Virus record (IMG/VR): IMGVR_UViG_3300030102_000637
Coordinates: 1-21,157 of that record
Strand: one strand, 5' to 3'
DNA length: 21,157 nucleotides
Origin: a virus
The notes under the pieces are model-generated. The model ran no database searches and had not been told where the DNA came from. It saw nothing but the letters and a program-made list of their open reading frames with translations. A program made the translations under genes and the position numbers. How positions within the stretch are numbered: position 1 is the stretch's first letter; each line of letters begins with the position of its first letter. Positions 21,148 through 21,157 of the stretch are shown piece after piece.

Positions 21148-21157
21148 TTTACTTCCT

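Noticed and set aside
1-21157. CRISPR arrays, tRNA genes, insertion sequences, integrase or attachment sites
   Set aside because: None was seen. The regular repeats in the window are coding hexads of the fibre or short operator-like repeats.

Overview
The window is about 21 kb of low-GC phage DNA. It is most likely from a tailed phage of marine bacterioplankton, probably short-tailed. The minus strand, from about 18.2 kb down to base 1, carries an almost gapless morphogenesis cluster: large terminase, a long portal protein, a GroES-like co-chaperonin, scaffold, head proteins, major capsid protein, adaptor proteins, a lytic transglycosylase and a tail fibre. No integrase, tRNA, CRISPR array or insertion sequence was seen. 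The marine assignment rests on remembered resemblance of several proteins to marine phage families; no search was run.

Layout of the minus-strand late cluster, in transcription order. TerL (18223-16685), a 500-residue protein of unknown role (16624-15122), portal (15092-12537), two small proteins, GroES-like protein (12190-11762), scaffold (11681-10716), a small head protein (10702-10214), a putative decoration protein (10181-9567), major capsid protein (9551-8631), a small virion protein, an adaptor (8210-7530), a basic internal-type protein (7519-6809), tiny genes, the transglycosylase (6560-5178), a string of small very basic proteins (about 5.2-3.0 kb), a second adaptor-like protein (3018-2344), a zinc-finger-like protein and a long hexad-repeat tail fibre running off the left end. 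Many junctions are ATGA or TAATG overlaps, so translation is probably coupled. Three sigma-70-like promoters with exact 17-base spacers precede terL, the 500-residue gene and the scaffold gene.

The stretch 18224-18804 separates this cluster from a rightward unit. It holds the terL promoter flanked by a 24-bp direct repeat, related inverted repeats, a 13-bp palindrome that recurs elsewhere, a twice-repeated TATAAT-containing element, and a GC-rich patch just before the first rightward gene that can fold as an H-type pseudoknot.

The rightward genes (18805-20949) are mostly of unknown function: a 193-residue protein, a 75-residue protein, two tiny membrane proteins and a cysteine-rich 251-residue protein. 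Two intrinsic terminators divide them, and a symmetric hairpin closes the unit against a short convergent gene at the right edge.

The most unusual points are the cassette of tiny Lys/Arg-rich proteins between the head and tail genes, the order-swapped shared motifs in two basic virion-type proteins, the strict six-residue periodicity of the fibre, and the structured leader at 18735-18782.
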